From contig NZ_JACIDT010000022.1 of the NCBI RefSeq assembly GCF_014196495.1, positions 1 through 61,834 on the forward strand: a stretch of 61,834 nt of DNA. Reading direction: 5' to 3'. The position numbers were made by a program, and so were the translations under genes. Positions 25,085 to 32,470 of this stretch are shown here, piece after piece. The stretch comes from Sphingobium jiangsuense. Its GTDB lineage: Bacteria; Pseudomonadota; Alphaproteobacteria; Sphingomonadales; Sphingomonadaceae. The first letter of the stretch is position 1, and every line of letters starts with the position of its first letter. The notes beneath the pieces are model-generated. The model saw nothing but the letters and a program-made list of their open reading frames with translations. It was not told the DNA's origin and did not search any database.

Positions 25085-25623
25085 GCGAATATTTCATAAC
25101 CTATGAGATCGCCAGCGGAGAGGAACGGTGGCGCGGCAGTGGCGAGGCTGGTGTGACCGCCATTCAGAAGCTGCCGGTCGGTTTTGGCATTGTCGAAGTT
25201 TCGGCCGCGAGTTTCAGCCTCGGCCTAGAGGATATTCCTGTCACGGAAATCCGCGACGCATTGTGGCGTCAGATCAAGGCCCGCCGTGCGGCCGTGATCG
25301 ACGGCGGCGCACCAACGCCGTTCGGACCGGTCGACAGCTGCGAGACGGAGGAGGTCCCCGCCCGCACCAACATCATGGGCGCTGTTCTGGCGGCCGTGAT
25401 CGCCAAGATGGCGGACGCGCCATTCGCAAAGACATGGACGATGCTCGACAATAGCGTCCAGACTTTCGGCGCAGACGAGATGATCGCGGTGGGCCTTGCG
25501 GTGATGGCGCATGTCAATGCCGCCCATGACCGCGCGCGGGATTTGCGCGCCGCGATCGACGCGGCGGAGGACGCCGCGACGCTGCTCCAGATCGACATCG
25601 CCAGCGGGTGGCCCTCGCTATGA
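25081..25623 (+). CDS. DUF4376-like tail-fibre assembly protein
   Basis: 180 aa from GTG 25081. MSEYFITYEIASGEERWRGS starts a domain seen beside tail-tip genes. The C-terminal half (EIRDALWRQIKARRAAVIDG near 58, then AHDRARDLRAAIDAAEDAA near 150) matches DUF4376, a helical domain often found in fibre-assembly proteins. It is coupled by 4-bp overlaps on both sides. Confidence 0.65.
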   Translation: MSEYFITYEIASGEERWRGSGEAGVTAIQKLPVGFGIVEVSAASFSLGLEDIPVTEIRDALWRQIKARRAAVIDGGAPTPFGPVDSCETEEVPARTNIMGAVLAAVIAKMADAPFAKTWTMLDNSVQTFGADEMIAVGLAVMAHVNAAHDRARDLRAAIDAAEDAATLLQIDIASGWPSL

Positions 25624-25901
25624 TGGCGCGCCTCAAGAGCTGGCTGCTCTGCCTGTTCGTCGCGTCGGACCAGCTGGCGCACATGCTGTTGGCCGGGCCG
25701 AAATATGTGCTGGTCGGCGGGCCTCGGCCCGATCCTGACGAGACGATCAGCGGCAAGGTGGGCCGCCGCGCCAATGCGGGCGCGCGTTGGGCACTGGCCT
25801 GCGAATTCATCATCGACGCTCTGGTCCGGCTGCTGACCGGCGAGCGGGAGCATTGCCGCGCGGCCGCCGCGCGCGAGGCACGGAGAAAATGCAATGGCTG
25901 A
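25620..25901 (+). CDS. Small helical phage protein, possibly membrane-associated
   Basis: 93 aa from ATG 25620. The first 30 residues are amphipathic to hydrophobic (MMARLKSWLLCLFVASDQLA), followed by a Gly/Pro-rich loop and a helical C-terminus ARWALACEFIIDALVRLLTG. No family is recognised. It lies between two tail-fibre genes and is translationally coupled to both. Confidence 0.55.
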   Translation: MMARLKSWLLCLFVASDQLAHMLLAGPKYVLVGGPRPDPDETISGKVGRRANAGARWALACEFIIDALVRLLTGEREHCRAAAAREARRKCNG

Positions 25902-26883
25902 CACCAATCCTTTCGCCTATTCGGTCCCGGCGCTGGAATATGCGGCCGAGGACGATATCCTCGTGCTCGGCCGTGGCGCGGGGGCGGTTAACGTCTATGC
26001 GCGAGGCTTTCTGCGGCGTGACGGCAGCGGCGTGTACACCACAAGCGGAGAGGCGCTGGTCGCTGGCGCGATCGGCTGCACGGTCCTCACCCTGCGGGGA
26101 CCCAGCACATCGGCCTGGCAACAGGCCGTCCAGTGGACGGATAGCGCAGGGGCGCTCAAGTGGAGCATCGGGCCTGACGTTCTGAATAACGGCGGCCGCA
26201 ATTTCTATATCTGGGATGCGGTTGATTCGAATGTGCGGCTGCTCATCGAGGCAGATGATGCGCGCCTGCGCGCCAATCTCCTGCCCGCCTATGACAACGG
26301 CTTTAATCTCGGATGGTCCTCGCTGCGCTGGAAGGACACCTATCTGGTCAACAGCCCGACCGTCACCTCCGACGAGCGCGAGAAGCTGTGGATCGGCGTT
26401 CGGGAGGACAGCCGCGCCGTCTGGCTGCGCATCGCCGCACGGATATTCGAGGAGCTGGGTTTCTACCAGTGGCGCGATGCGGTCGAGGCCAAGGGTGAGG
26501 ATGGCGCGCGGTGGCATTTCGGGGCGCGCGCGCAGCGCGTGTGGGCGATCGTCGCGGATGAGGGGATGGCGCCGCCGCTGATCGACGGTCTGCCCGATCC
26601 GGCATGGGCGGGGCCGCCCGCGCCTGCCTTCCTGTGCTTCGACCGGTGGGACGCGGAGCACGAGGAGGAGCCGGTCTATTCCGAGGCGCTGGTCGGCGAG
26701 GATGACAAGCCGCTTCAGATCGCCACGCGGACGGTCGTTTCGCGCGAGGCGGGTAACCGCTTCGGCTTTCGCGTCGATCAGCTGGGGCTGCTGCTCGACT
26801 GGTCGCTGCACATGGAGCGCGAGGCCGACCGGGTGGAGATAGCGGAATTGCACGCGCGGGTCGCGGTGTTGGAAGCGGCATAG
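25894..26883 (+). CDS. Tail fibre with C-terminal S74 intramolecular chaperone
   Basis: 329 aa. The N-terminal fibre part repeats beta motifs. At about residue 130, NGFNLGWSSLRWKDTYLVNS and then SPTVTSDEREKLWIG mark a peptidase S74 domain with the Ser-Asp pair and following Lys. S74 domains trimerise fibres and release themselves by autocleavage. The terminal coiled coil (MEREADRVEIAELHARVAVL) supports trimerisation. Receptor specificity cannot be read from the sequence. Confidence 0.8.
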   Translation: MADTNPFAYSVPALEYAAEDDILVLGRGAGAVNVYARGFLRRDGSGVYTTSGEALVAGAIGCTVLTLRGPSTSAWQQAVQWTDSAGALKWSIGPDVLNNGGRNFYIWDAVDSNVRLLIEADDARLRANLLPAYDNGFNLGWSSLRWKDTYLVNSPTVTSDEREKLWIGVREDSRAVWLRIAARIFEELGFYQWRDAVEAKGEDGARWHFGARAQRVWAIVADEGMAPPLIDGLPDPAWAGPPAPAFLCFDRWDAEHEEEPVYSEALVGEDDKPLQIATRTVVSREAGNRFGFRVDQLGLLLDWSLHMEREADRVEIAELHARVAVLEAA

Positions 26884-26893
26884 GGGGAAAAGG

Positions 26894-27190
26894 GTGCATT
26901 GGGATGAATGGCTGGCGATCGTTCGCGCGAATATCTGGTGGATCATCGCCGGGATAGGAGGCCGCATGATCTTTCATGGACGCGAGGCGCAGGCCGGGCG
27001 GCGGCATTTCTGGGGCAAGGAACTGCCGTTCGAGATGCTGGTCGCCGTCGGCATGGCCTTTGTCGGCAAGGCCGTCGCCACCTATTCGGGCCTCGGCCCG
27101 GAACCTGCGACTGCGGCGGCTGGCATCGCCGCCTATCTCGGCCCCCGCGCCATCGACGCGCTCTACGACAGGGCCACGAAGCGGGCTTAG
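26894..27190 (+). CDS. LydA-like phage holin
   Basis: 98 aa from GTG 26894. WLAIVRANIWWIIAGIGGRM (about 6-25) is the first membrane segment, then FHGREAQAGRRHFWGKELPF, a conserved loop in LydA-type holins. FEMLVAVGMAFVGKAVATYS (about 45-64) and EPATAAAGIAAYLGPRAID form further hydrophobic segments. Holins form holes in the inner membrane to time lysis. It is far (2.5 kb) from the endolysin, so a second candidate holin is listed at 30288. Confidence 0.7.
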   Translation: MHWDEWLAIVRANIWWIIAGIGGRMIFHGREAQAGRRHFWGKELPFEMLVAVGMAFVGKAVATYSGLGPEPATAAAGIAAYLGPRAIDALYDRATKRA

Positions 27191-27216
27191 CGGCACGGCA
27201 TCAGACAGGATTTCAG

Positions 27217-27239
27217 AGGCGCCGTGGGCGCTTTTTTTT
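27217..27239 (+). terminator. Intrinsic terminator after the holin gene
   Basis: A 7-bp stem (27217-27223 with 27227-27233, loop GTG) runs into eight Ts (27232-27239). It sits 22 bases before the next start and is likely partial or antiterminated in the late operon. Confidence 0.75.
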
Positions 27240-27261
27240 ATTGGCAGAAAGGATGTGAAGG

Positions 27262-27528
27262 ATGGCGCAGAGCTTTCCCGATTTCGCACTGAGCGAGGGG
27301 TGGTCGGATATCGCCGCCACGGCCGGATATGAGGCCGTCGCGGGCCAGCAGGTCACGGTCCAGTACAAGGGCAGCTATCAGGCCTATGTCTATTTCGGCG
27401 GGGCCAGTGCGCCGGGCGCCGGGGATGGCGGCATGCTGCACGCCGGTGCGTCGGTGACCGGCACGGCCGATCATATCTGGGTGCGCGGGATCATGAGCGG
27501 CGCCGTCTATGTGCAGATCGAGGATTGA
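27262..27528 (+). CDS. Small tail-tip-associated hypothetical protein
   Basis: 88 aa with AGAAAGGATG as ribosome-binding context. The single beta domain includes GYEAVAGQQVTVQYKGSYQA near 22 and a Gly/Ala-rich loop. It resembles small virion or fibre-cap proteins by composition only. It immediately precedes the SGNH hydrolase gene (3-bp gap). Confidence 0.5.
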   Translation: MAQSFPDFALSEGWSDIAATAGYEAVAGQQVTVQYKGSYQAYVYFGGASAPGAGDGGMLHAGASVTGTADHIWVRGIMSGAVYVQIED

Positions 27529-27531
27529 GAG

Positions 27532-28674
27532 ATGGGCATGAGCAAGAGCATCAATTCGGGCGCGTTCAATCGCAGCGCAGCCGACCGCTGGGCGGCGGGT
27601 AATGGCCTGCCGTCGCTGAAATACCGCCTCGCCAGCCCGCGCAAGATCATGATCGCCGGTACAAGCATCGATGCGGGTTACAACACCGCGTTTCCCAGCG
27701 GAAATGCGCAGGGATATAAATGCGCGCCGATCCGGCGATTGAGGGATGCCATCCGCGCGCGCGGGTTCTATGCGCAGGATGAGTTTTTCGCAGGAACAAT
27801 GGGTTACACTACCGCATCCTCTTTTCAGTCATTCGATCCGCGTTTCCAGAATGGTGCGGGCTGGGAATACAACGGCTTCTCGGGGGCGACGTGGAGCATA
27901 TTGCAGAACAGCACCACGACAACCCCCTTCACCTATACGCCGGATGATCCGACGCAAACTTTCACGGTCTGGGTCCGGTCGGTGGCAGGAACCGGCTCGG
28001 TCACCGTCACCTGCGGCGCTGCGACAAAGACAGTGAGCATTCAGCAGACGCCGACCGATTTTATCGCGATCACACTCGGCGAAAGCGACGGCGTAACGCT
28101 CGGTCAGAATACCTATACCGTCGCCCGCGTTTCCGGGACGATCCAAGTTGTCGCCTGCTGGGCACGTAATGCCCGCCTACCCGCGTACCAGTTGCTCAAC
28201 TGTTCGGCGTCCGGTGCGAGGATGCAGCATATCGCCAACAGCGCCGATCTGGCCCGGCCCCTCTATTTTCCCGAACAGATTTTGACCGCTGGGGACGAAT
28301 ATTGGATTGCGATGGGGCCAAATGATTGGCGGGATAACGCCAGTCCGATCGAAAGCCTGCCGACCTATCGGACGAACATGGAATCGGTGCTCGACCGCCG
28401 TATCGCGAACAATATCAAGCCGCGCGTCATCATTCCCGCGCGCACGTCTATCGCTGCTGCCTCGATCGCCAATCAGGACTTGTACAATGCGGCCATCCGC
28501 GAGGTCGCTGCGTCTCGCGGCGCACCGGTGTTTGACTTCAAGGATCGCTGGGGCGAGCATGCCGACGCACTCGCCGGCGGATACATGAACCCGGACCCCG
28601 ACTATTTCCACCCCAACTGGCGGGGAGCGGAGGACATAGGGCAGATGTATGCGATGCTGGCGCTGGCTGCATAA
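27532..28674 (+). CDS. Tail-associated SGNH/GDSL hydrolase
   Basis: 380 aa. SGNH block I is IMIAGTSIDAGYN (about 39-51, nucleophile Ser). Block III is MGPNDWRDN (about 262-270, with oxyanion Asn). Block V is PDYFHPNWRG (about 358-367, with Asp and His). A beta-sandwich insertion (about 95-210) separates blocks I and III and may bind glycans. Such enzymes on tails remove acyl groups from surface polysaccharides. Substrate is inferred. Its position at the end of the tail module suggests a virion enzyme. Confidence 0.75.
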   Translation: MGMSKSINSGAFNRSAADRWAAGNGLPSLKYRLASPRKIMIAGTSIDAGYNTAFPSGNAQGYKCAPIRRLRDAIRARGFYAQDEFFAGTMGYTTASSFQSFDPRFQNGAGWEYNGFSGATWSILQNSTTTTPFTYTPDDPTQTFTVWVRSVAGTGSVTVTCGAATKTVSIQQTPTDFIAITLGESDGVTLGQNTYTVARVSGTIQVVACWARNARLPAYQLLNCSASGARMQHIANSADLARPLYFPEQILTAGDEYWIAMGPNDWRDNASPIESLPTYRTNMESVLDRRIANNIKPRVIIPARTSIAAASIANQDLYNAAIREVAASRGAPVFDFKDRWGEHADALAGGYMNPDPDYFHPNWRGAEDIGQMYAMLALAA

Positions 28675-28787
28675 AAGCAAACACTCTGTTTGTCGAGTCG
28701 GTCTGCGATTGTAGTTGCTCGCTGCTAAGTGCTTGAAATCATTGAGATGGGCTGTGGATTAGTCCAAAAGCGTACCATTCCGAAAGC

Positions 28788-28817
28788 AAAAGCCCGGCAG
28801 CGTGGGGGCTGCCGGGC
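28788..28817 (-). terminator. Perfect 10-bp hairpin after the SGNH gene
   Basis: GCCCGGCAGC (28792-28801) pairs perfectly with GCTGCCGGGC (28808-28817). Read leftward it is followed by TTTTGCTTTC, so it can act as a second terminator for the leftward gene at 28985. The 28675-28917 spacer holds no convincing gene. Confidence 0.6.
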
Positions 28818-28910
28818 AGTGAAAGGAAGATCGCTCTCCCTTCGGGTCGCGCCGGGAGCGTACCGCATCGGGCGGCGAGTCGCATTGTACAAAAGCGACG
28901 GATCACAGAA

Positions 28911-28940
28911 ACAAGAAGGGCCTCTCCAGCAGAGAGGCCC
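28911..28940 (-). terminator. Terminator of the outer-membrane protein gene
   Basis: GGGCCTCTC (28918-28926) pairs with GAGAGGCCC (28932-28940) around the loop CAGCA. Read leftward it ends in TTCTTGTTT. It lies 45 bases after the stop of the leftward outer-membrane gene. A weaker T-rich stretch on the + side could make it bidirectional. Confidence 0.75.
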
Positions 28941-28984
28941 TAGGGTATTTTCATGAAACTGCGTACTACACAGTCACGCGGTTC

Positions 28985-29551
28985 TTAGAAGTTGAAACCA
29001 ACTGCGGCAAGAACATTGTGACGGCTGATGTCGCTTTCATAGTTGGAATAGCGATATTCGATCTTGCCGAACAGGTTCTGCCCGAAATTATGCTTGTAAC
29101 CAGCGCCGAGACGCAGGCCGTCGCCATTTTCACCATAGGCGAAATTGTTGGCGCCAGTCGCACCGTCATCATAGGTCAAACGCAGACGGGCATTGGTGTA
29201 GCCTGCGAGAACATAGAGCTGGCCGGCTTCGGACAGGTTGGTGCCTACGCGAGCAACAACCGAAAGATCGCGGCCGGTGCGGAGGCAGGCTTTGTCGCCC
29301 ACCACATCGATGCTGCGGATGCAGTATTTGGTCGAGCTGTCGTCAACGCTACCCTCAACGCCCACGAACATATTGGAGCTGACCGGAACATCGTAGCCAA
29401 CCGCCGCGCCGTAAGCGAAACCCTCTTTGGATTCATCGAGAGCGGAGACAGCATCGAGACCGCCCTGAACCTGAATGTAACCGCCAGCGTGCGCAACAGC
29501 AGGCAGAGCAAAAACAGACGCGGCAAGCGCGGCAACAGCAATTTTCTTCAT
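28985..29551 (-). CDS. Ail/Lom-like outer-membrane beta-barrel, lysogenic-conversion candidate
   Basis: 188 aa. A signal peptide (MKKIAVAALAASVFALPAVA) precedes an eight-strand-type barrel with alternating residues, ending in NVLAAVGFNF, whose C-terminal Phe is the BAM recognition end. Two Cys (YCIRSIDVVGDKACL) in an outer loop could form a disulfide. In lambda, lom encodes a similar surface protein expressed by the lysogen. Here the gene opposes the late operon and has its own promoter and terminators, so it is probably expressed in the prophage state. Surface adhesion or receptor masking is inferred. Confidence 0.8.
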   Translation of the reverse strand: MKKIAVAALAASVFALPAVAHAGGYIQVQGGLDAVSALDESKEGFAYGAAVGYDVPVSSNMFVGVEGSVDDSSTKYCIRSIDVVGDKACLRTGRDLSVVARVGTNLSEAGQLYVLAGYTNARLRLTYDDGATGANNFAYGENGDGLRLGAGYKHNFGQNLFGKIEYRYSNYESDISRHNVLAAVGFNF

Positions 29552-29604
29552 AATTTCCTCACGTTTAACTTGGTCAATCTCTGTTATTTTTGTGACCCGC
29601 TGAG

Positions 29605-29634
29605 TGTTTAGTCCGCTAGTTCTGAAACTGTCAA
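29605..29634 (-). promoter_or_regulatory. Sigma-70 promoter of the outer-membrane protein gene
   Basis: Read leftward: TTGACA (29634-29629), 18-bp spacer, TAAACA (29610-29605). The predicted leader is about 45 nt before ATG 29551. A perfect -35 supports prophage-state expression. Confidence 0.6.
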
Positions 29635-29700
29635 TTCAGCGCACCGACTTGTCACATCAAATTATCCTTATGTGATATTTTCAACACAACAACTTGCAAC

Positions 29701-29727
29701 GGGCGGTCCTTTCGGGCCGCCCTTTTT
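29701..29727 (+). terminator. Terminator-like hairpin before the endolysin
   Basis: An 8-bp stem GGGCGGTC (29701-29708) with GGCCGCCC (29715-29722), including one G-U pair, is followed by five Ts (29723-29727). The ribosome-binding GGGGGAC and ATG of the endolysin follow at once. Confidence 0.75.
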
Positions 29728-29739
29728 CATTGGGGGACA

Positions 29740-30291
29740 ATGATGAGCATTGAGACGCAGATAGACGAGCTGATCGGCCGCGAGGGCGGCTATAGCGATC
29801 ATCCGGCGGATCGGGGCGGCCCGACGCGCTGGGGCGTAACCGAACAGGTCGCCCGCGCCTATGGCTATAAGGGCGACATGCGCGCGCTGCCGCGTACCAC
29901 GGCCGCAGATATCTACCGCCAGCGTTATTGGTTGCAGCCTCGCTTCGATCAGGTCGCGGCGGTCTCGCCCGCATTGGGTGAGGAGCTTTTCGATACTGGC
30001 GTCAATATGGGTCCTGCGGTGGCGGCGAAGTTCCTTCAGCACGCGCTCAATGCGCTCAACCGGCAGGCAAGCGATTATCCTGATATCGCGGAGGATGGAC
30101 AGATCGGCGCGATGACGATCGCGGCGCTGAAAGGCTATGCGGCCAAGCGCGGCGCGGCGGGTCTCAGGGTGCTGATCCGCGCGGTCGATGCATTGCAAGC
30201 TGCGCGGTACATGGAGATCGCGGCCAAGAACCCGTCGCAGGAGGCTTTCCTGTACGGCTGGCTGCTCAACCGCACCGGGCCGCTCGCATGA
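29740..30291 (+). CDS. GH108 phage endolysin (N-acetylmuramidase)
   Basis: 183 aa. LIGREGGYSDHPADRGGPTR near 10-29 carries the catalytic Glu (EGGY) of glycoside hydrolase family 108, and RWGVTEQVARAYGY matches the fold. The C-terminal part (GVNMGPAVAAKFLQHALNAL near 88) is the PG_binding_3 domain. It cleaves the glycan backbone of peptidoglycan at lysis. No signal peptide is evident, so export depends on a holin. It is coupled by 4 bp to the next gene. Confidence 0.85.
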   Translation: MMSIETQIDELIGREGGYSDHPADRGGPTRWGVTEQVARAYGYKGDMRALPRTTAADIYRQRYWLQPRFDQVAAVSPALGEELFDTGVNMGPAVAAKFLQHALNALNRQASDYPDIAEDGQIGAMTIAALKGYAAKRGAAGLRVLIRAVDALQAARYMEIAAKNPSQEAFLYGWLLNRTGPLA

Positions 30292-30575
30292 GCTGGTCGG
30301 CCCGCGACTGGCGACAGTTCTCCGCGCTGCTGCTGATGGCGCTGGCGGCGATCCCGCTCACCATGGTCATGGCGGCGGCGCTGTGGATCGTCCAGATCGA
30401 CCCGCGCAATCATTATGCGTTCTGGCTGGGCCAGAGCGCCGCCGCGCTGATCGCGCTCGACCTGCTGGGCCTGTCGGCGATCCTCGGTCGGCGGACGTTC
30501 AAGTTCAAGGTTGGCGATAACTCGGTCGAGGCCACCGGCGAGGAAGCCGACCGCATCATGGAGCAGACGAAATGA
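30288..30575 (+). CDS. Two-span membrane protein, second holin candidate
   Basis: 95 aa. Two hydrophobic segments (about 12-35, FSALLLMALAAIPLTMVMAA, and about 46-66, FWLGQSAAALIALDLLGLSA) are separated by a short loop, with a polar C-terminus. The position between endolysin and spanin suits a holin or pinholin. No sequence family is recognised. It is coupled by 4 bp to both neighbours. Confidence 0.6.
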   Translation: MSWSARDWRQFSALLLMALAAIPLTMVMAAALWIVQIDPRNHYAFWLGQSAAALIALDLLGLSAILGRRTFKFKVGDNSVEATGEEADRIMEQTK

Positions 30576-30865
30576 TCGCAGCCCTTATCAATTATGTGCG
30601 CGGCTCGACGGGGGCCAGGATCGTGCTGGCCGGGCTGGCGGTAGCGCTGCTGGTGGGCCTGCTGATCCGCTGGATCGACCGGGCGCAGGACCATGCGGTG
30701 ACGCAGGCAACCGAAACAGGACGGGCGGAGCAGCGCGCCGACGATCAGGCCGAAGTCCTCAACAAGGTGGAGAAAGCGAAAGATGCTCAGGAAGCTATCC
30801 GGCGCGATGACGATGCTGCTCGCGCTCAGTGCGTGCGGTACAGCCGAACCCCCGAAAACTGCTAG
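30572..30865 (+). CDS. Rz-like inner-membrane spanin (i-spanin)
   Basis: 97 aa. One N-terminal transmembrane helix (GARIVLAGLAVALLVGLLI, about 14-32) precedes a charged coiled coil (EQRADDQAEVLNKVEKAKDA), the usual Rz form. It spans the periplasm with Rz1 to fuse inner and outer membranes in the last step of lysis. It overlaps the Rz1 gene by 83 bp in another frame. Confidence 0.8.
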   Translation: MIAALINYVRGSTGARIVLAGLAVALLVGLLIRWIDRAQDHAVTQATETGRAEQRADDQAEVLNKVEKAKDAQEAIRRDDDAARAQCVRYSRTPENC

Positions 30866-31022
30866 CGACAGCTATTGCCTGATCGCGCGGCCGCTCAGCT
30901 TCGCCAATGCGCCTGCCGGGCTGGTGCATGATGATGGCAACCGGTTCGATACGGGCGAGACAGTTGCCGAGATCATGCAGCATAATGCGGCTTATGACGG
31001 GGCGTGTGGCTCGGGACAATAG
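30783..31022 (+). CDS. Rz1-like outer-membrane spanin lipoprotein
   Basis: 79 aa. The signal MLRKLSGAMTMLLALSACGT ends in a lipobox (LSAC), so the protein anchors in the outer membrane. The mature part is short and has Cys residues. The start lies inside the Rz gene in the +1 frame, the classical nested Rz/Rz1 arrangement. It lacks the extreme Pro content of lambda Rz1. It is the last rightward lysis gene. Confidence 0.75.
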   Translation: MLRKLSGAMTMLLALSACGTAEPPKTASDSYCLIARPLSFANAPAGLVHDDGNRFDTGETVAEIMQHNAAYDGACGSGQ

Positions 31023-31032
31023 CGGGTCGCCA

Positions 31033-31278
31033 TCAGCGGACGTTTGATCCACCGCCAGGCTTCGCCTCAATGTGTTCACGCAACAGGTCCACGACGAAAT
31101 CGAACACATCTTGTTCTGGCCACAGACCGTTGCTGGCGAACCGTCCCGCAATCTCGCCGCCTTTCAGGGCCTCGACCCAAGCGTAAGCGCGCCGCCCTTC
31201 TTTCCACACGCGATATTTCCCGGTCAGCCCATGCTTTTTCGCAACGGCACGAAGGGCGCTGTCATCTACCTTTCCCAT
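31033..31278 (-). CDS. Small hypothetical protein, leftward
   Basis: 81 aa, starting MGKVDDSALRAVAKKHGLTG. It is charged, with GRRAYAWVEALKGGEIAGRF in the middle and FDFVVDLLREHIEA near the end. No domain is recognised. It is convergent with the Rz1 gene, with 10 bp between stops. It opens a run of five leftward small genes at the right end of the prophage. Confidence 0.5.
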   Translation of the reverse strand: MGKVDDSALRAVAKKHGLTGKYRVWKEGRRAYAWVEALKGGEIAGRFASNGLWPEQDVFDFVVDLLREHIEAKPGGGSNVR

Positions 31279-31377
31279 GAGAACGTAAAGAGAACAAACG
31301 GCGCGAGTCGGTCAAGCGGCTTGCGACGGTTTGATGTCAACGAAACCGCCTCTCGTGAGAGACAAAGGCGGTTGGTG

Positions 31378-31713
31378 CTATTTCGTGAGAGGCAAAGCGC
31401 GCTTTAGCTCAGCGATGCGGGCGCGGATTTCATCCGCCTGAATATGGTAGATCGAGCGAAGATCGTTGTCGATCTCACCCATCCGCGCTTGAACAATAAC
31501 TTCACCCGCCACCCTCGCGCATTCCTCCCCGATCGCATCCAGCGCGACGGACAGGGCGGTGGTAGCCTCTGGAACCCACCCGCCCCACGCATAATCGACG
31601 GAGGCGGATAACTGCCGCTCGATTTCCTCTGGCGTCCGATCGAATCTCCGAATTTCGCGAATGCGCAATTCACAAATCGCCCGCGCCATCTTCTCAATCA
31701 GGTCGGGGGTCAT
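31378..31713 (-). CDS. Hypothetical protein of the right-end leftward operon
   Basis: 111 aa from ATG 31713, overlapping the preceding gene by ATGA. MTPDLIEKMARAICELRIRE is a start seen in many phage hypotheticals. The C-terminus is a charged coiled coil (DEIRARIAELKRALPLTK). No function is known. A 99-bp spacer separates it from the next leftward gene. Confidence 0.55.
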   Translation of the reverse strand: MTPDLIEKMARAICELRIREIRRFDRTPEEIERQLSASVDYAWGGWVPEATTALSVALDAIGEECARVAGEVIVQARMGEIDNDLRSIYHIQADEIRARIAELKRALPLTK

Positions 31714-31904
31714 TGGGTGGGTTCCTTTCTCAGCCGAGGTGGCCACGGACGCCACTTGCCGCGCTCATGCGCCTGAATTTTCACCGGGCCGTCCTGTGAA
31801 TAGACGACAGCATAGTGCATGATCTCGTCATACGCCCTTGGGCCTTCCGACCATGCGACCGGGATACCGCCCTGAACCAGACGGAAGCGGAGCCGCTCGC
31901 TCAT
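31710..31904 (-). CDS. Small hypothetical protein, leftward
   Basis: 64 aa from ATG 31904, which overlaps the TGA of the upstream gene. SERLRFRLVQGGIPVAWSEG starts a small beta-rich domain resembling the short accessory proteins found in sphingomonad phages. No function is assignable. It is coupled at both ends by 4-bp overlaps. Confidence 0.5.
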   Translation of the reverse strand: MSERLRFRLVQGGIPVAWSEGPRAYDEIMHYAVVYSQDGPVKIQAHERGKWRPWPPRLRKEPTQ

Positions 31905-32092
31905 CAAAACATCTCCATCTGCTTGGCGGCGGGCTGGATAGTCATCGCCTCACGTCTGGCGCGGGCGGCGCCTGCGATCATCCAGTCTACATTCTGACCC
32001 CTGCGACTCCGGGCCTCGCGCAGAAGCACGCGGGCATAGTAGAGGAGGAAGGCGCGCCGCTTCTCTGGCGGTTTCACGTCGCGGGGCGTCAT
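31904..32092 (-). CDS. Small basic hypothetical protein, leftward
   Basis: 62 aa from ATG 32092, chosen because it overlaps the upstream stop. It is very basic (MTPRDVKPPEKRRAFLLYYA; LLREARSRRGQNVDWMIAGA), consistent with nucleic-acid binding, but no motif is recognised. Confidence 0.45.
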   Translation of the reverse strand: MTPRDVKPPEKRRAFLLYYARVLLREARSRRGQNVDWMIAGAARARREAMTIQPAAKQMEMF

Positions 32093-32295
32093 CTGTGCCC
32101 CTCCGGTCCATACTTGGCGCGGCGGGTAGCCCACGCGCGGGCGCGAATTCCCGCCATCTCAGCCGCGCTCTTTGGGGCAGGCCGCTTTCGCGGCGCTTCG
32201 CCGGGGAGGAAGACGCCACAATCAAGGCCGTCGCATGGATCGTGGCCGCAGACGCATTCGCCGACGACACCCCCAACGGTGATGGCCTTGCCCAT
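32089..32295 (-). CDS. Small Cys-rich hypothetical protein, first gene of the leftward set
   Basis: 68 aa from ATG 32295. The cluster CVCGHDPCDGLDC near residues 15-27 could bind zinc. The rest is basic. It heads the four-gene operon running down to 31378. The following 175 bases before the host regulator contain no gene and probably include the right prophage boundary. Confidence 0.5.
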   Translation of the reverse strand: MGKAITVGGVVGECVCGHDPCDGLDCGVFLPGEAPRKRPAPKSAAEMAGIRARAWATRRAKYGPEGHR

Positions 32296-32470
32296 CACCG
32301 CACCCCCGAAATGGCCGGAGCGGATTGCACATCGCCTGCTATGCTATTGATTCCAGAGAGGGCCGTTTGCACATCTGTTCGCCCGCGATCGGCGAAAAAT
32401 ATCGATTTAATCTTAATCAGCTTTTTACCCAGCGCTGCTACTCCACGGCCGTTGAACGAGGTTTTATCAG

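Noticed and set aside
28729..28956. 75-aa rightward ORF in the spacer after the SGNH gene
   Set aside because: It runs through two perfect hairpins, is basic low-complexity and lacks a ribosome-binding site.
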